Position numbers and translations under genes: made by a program. DNA of 64,000 bases from Gordonia polyisoprenivorans (GTDB lineage: Bacteria; Actinomycetota; Actinomycetes; Mycobacteriales; Mycobacteriaceae), in the NCBI RefSeq assembly GCF_017654315.1, contig NZ_CP072203.1, forward strand, positions 4,712,001-4,776,000, in the 5' to 3' direction. Of this stretch, positions 63,208 through 64,000 are shown one piece after another. Position 1 is the first letter of the stretch. The number at the start of each line of letters is the position of its first letter. The notes under the pieces are model-generated. The model did no database searches and had not been told where the DNA came from. It worked only from the letters and a program-made list of their open reading frames with translations.

Positions 63208-64000
63208 TCAGACGTCGAGGGTGCAGTCCCCCGCGGCCGCGCTGACGCAGGTCTGGATACGTTCACCCTCGACGTGTTCGACACCCGACCGCAGATCGCG
63301 AACGCATCCGCGGTCGAGCATCACCACACAGCTCTGACAGATGCCCATGCGGCACCCGAACGGCATGAGTACCCCTGCCGACTCCCCTGCCTCGAGCAGT
63401 GTCGTGGCGCCGTCGACCTCCTCGGTCCGCCCGGAACGACCGAAGGTGACCGTTCCGCCGACCGCACCCACCACGCCCCGCTCGAGCGCGAACCGTTCGA
63501 TGTGCAGCAGATCGGCATGGCCGTCGGCGAACACACCAGAAACCATGTCGAGGAAGGCACCCGGGCCGCACGCCCACGTCTGCCGCTGCGTCCAATCCGG
63601 GCAGAGCGCGGTCAGCGAGTCCGGGGTCACCTTGCCGTCGGTCCGGGTGTATTGGATGTGCAGATCGATGACGCCGTCGGCGTGCAACCGCGACAGTTCG
63701 TCGCCGAAGAGGAGATCCGCGGGCGTCGGGGTGGAATGGATGAGCCGGATGTCGGTGCGCTGGTGGCGGTGGGCCATGGTGCGCAGCATCGAGATGATCG
63801 GCGTGATGCCACTGCCGGCCGTGACGAACAAGATCTTGTCCGGAAGTGGTTGCGGGAGCACGAATTCACCTTGCGGCGCCGCCAACCGCACGACGGTGCC
63901 CGGCGTCAGGCCATTGACCAGATGCGAAGACAGGAAGCCCTCCGGCATCGCCTTGACGGTGATGGCGATGGTCCCCTCGTCGCGCGTCGTGTCGGGGACC
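63208..64000 (-). CDS. Ferredoxin reductase with C-terminal 2Fe-2S domain, 5' end cut by window
   Basis: 264 residues visible; the frame is open past the right edge (TRDEGTIAITVKAMPEGF), so the true start is outside. NAD-binding TAGSGITPIISMLR, WACGPGAF, and a C-terminal plant-type ferredoxin domain with CRMGICQSC and further cysteines (QTC, GDC). Matches the reductase encoded with DesA3 in mycobacteria (Rv3230c type), which supplies electrons to the desaturase. Confidence 0.9.
   Translation of the reverse strand, partial: VPDTTRDEGTIAITVKAMPEGFLSSHLVNGLTPGTVVRLAAPQGEFVLPQPLPDKILFVTAGSGITPIISMLRTMAHRHQRTDIRLIHSTPTPADLLFGDELSRLHADGVIDLHIQYTRTDGKVTPDSLTALCPDWTQRQTWACGPGAFLDMVSGVFADGHADLLHIERFALERGVVGAVGGTVTFGRSGRTEEVDGATTLLEAGESAGVLMPFGCRMGICQSCVVMLDRGCVRDLRSGVEHVEGERIQTCVSAAAGDCTLDV

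Overview
The window reads as chromosomal DNA of a high-GC mycolic-acid actinobacterium, most likely Gordonia or a close relative (Rhodococcus, Mycobacterium). The basis is gene content: a propane-type soluble diiron monooxygenase cluster with its own GroEL-like chaperonin, a mymA-like operon, a DUF1490/PacL–CtpC metal-efflux pair, and an aroA–rsgA–DesA3–ferredoxin-reductase neighbourhood like that of Mycobacterium tuberculosis. This is inference from protein families; no 16S or other marker is present. No tRNA, rRNA, CRISPR array, prophage or complete insertion sequence was seen.

Left part (1–26.8 kb): mostly single genes and short operons. In order: a degenerate ABC ATPase, an Ntn-type amide hydrolase, a YbaK deacylase, an SRAP DNA-repair protein, a Baeyer-Villiger monooxygenase coupled to a frameshifted zinc alcohol dehydrogenase, an ATP-grasp enzyme divergent from an MFS exporter, malQ, a cysteine hydrolase, an MHS transporter, a D-2-hydroxyacid-type flavoprotein, several SDR, AKR and quinone-oxidoreductase type reductases with MarR and XRE regulators, an orphan ParA, NUDIX, PLP aminotransferase, serine hydrolase, RibD-like reductase, and an AbiEi/PD-(D/E)XK-like protein.

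Centre (26.8–38.2 kb): the prm/mim cluster. It runs prmABCD, a hairpin MITE-like element set exactly at the prmD stop codon, an amidohydrolase, a DUF59/MIP18 protein, a 2-propanol-type alcohol dehydrogenase and a GroEL paralogue, followed by a GAF–AAA–Fis activator of the MimR/AcoR type. Together these should oxidise a short alkane (or acetone or phenol) to the alcohol, then the ketone, and fold and regulate the oxygenase. A perfect GTGAGAC palindrome lies upstream of prmA.

Right-centre (38.2–47.5 kb): a class II aldolase, a TetR regulator divergent from an acyl-CoA dehydrogenase–SDR–GDSL operon, then a tightly coupled four-gene minus-strand operon (HSL-family hydrolase, SDR, ferritin-like diiron protein, Baeyer-Villiger monooxygenase). 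These four could in principle carry out a whole subterminal oxidation: hydroxylation, ketone formation, ester formation, ester cleavage.

Right part (47.5–64 kb): PacL-like DUF1490 protein and CtpC P-type ATPase, NUDIX, a nucleobase permease with an unusual C-terminal extension, aroA–rsgA, a repeat-rich convergent terminator region, a GntR regulator beside a decayed Gfo/Idh gene, a LysR/MFS divergent pair, two tandem DesA3-like desaturases, a double GNAT acetyltransferase and the 5'-truncated ferredoxin reductase that probably serves the desaturases.

A recurrent oddity is that at least five stop codons sit inside short tandem duplications (15–23 bp units) that copy the gene end and its TGA into the downstream DNA.
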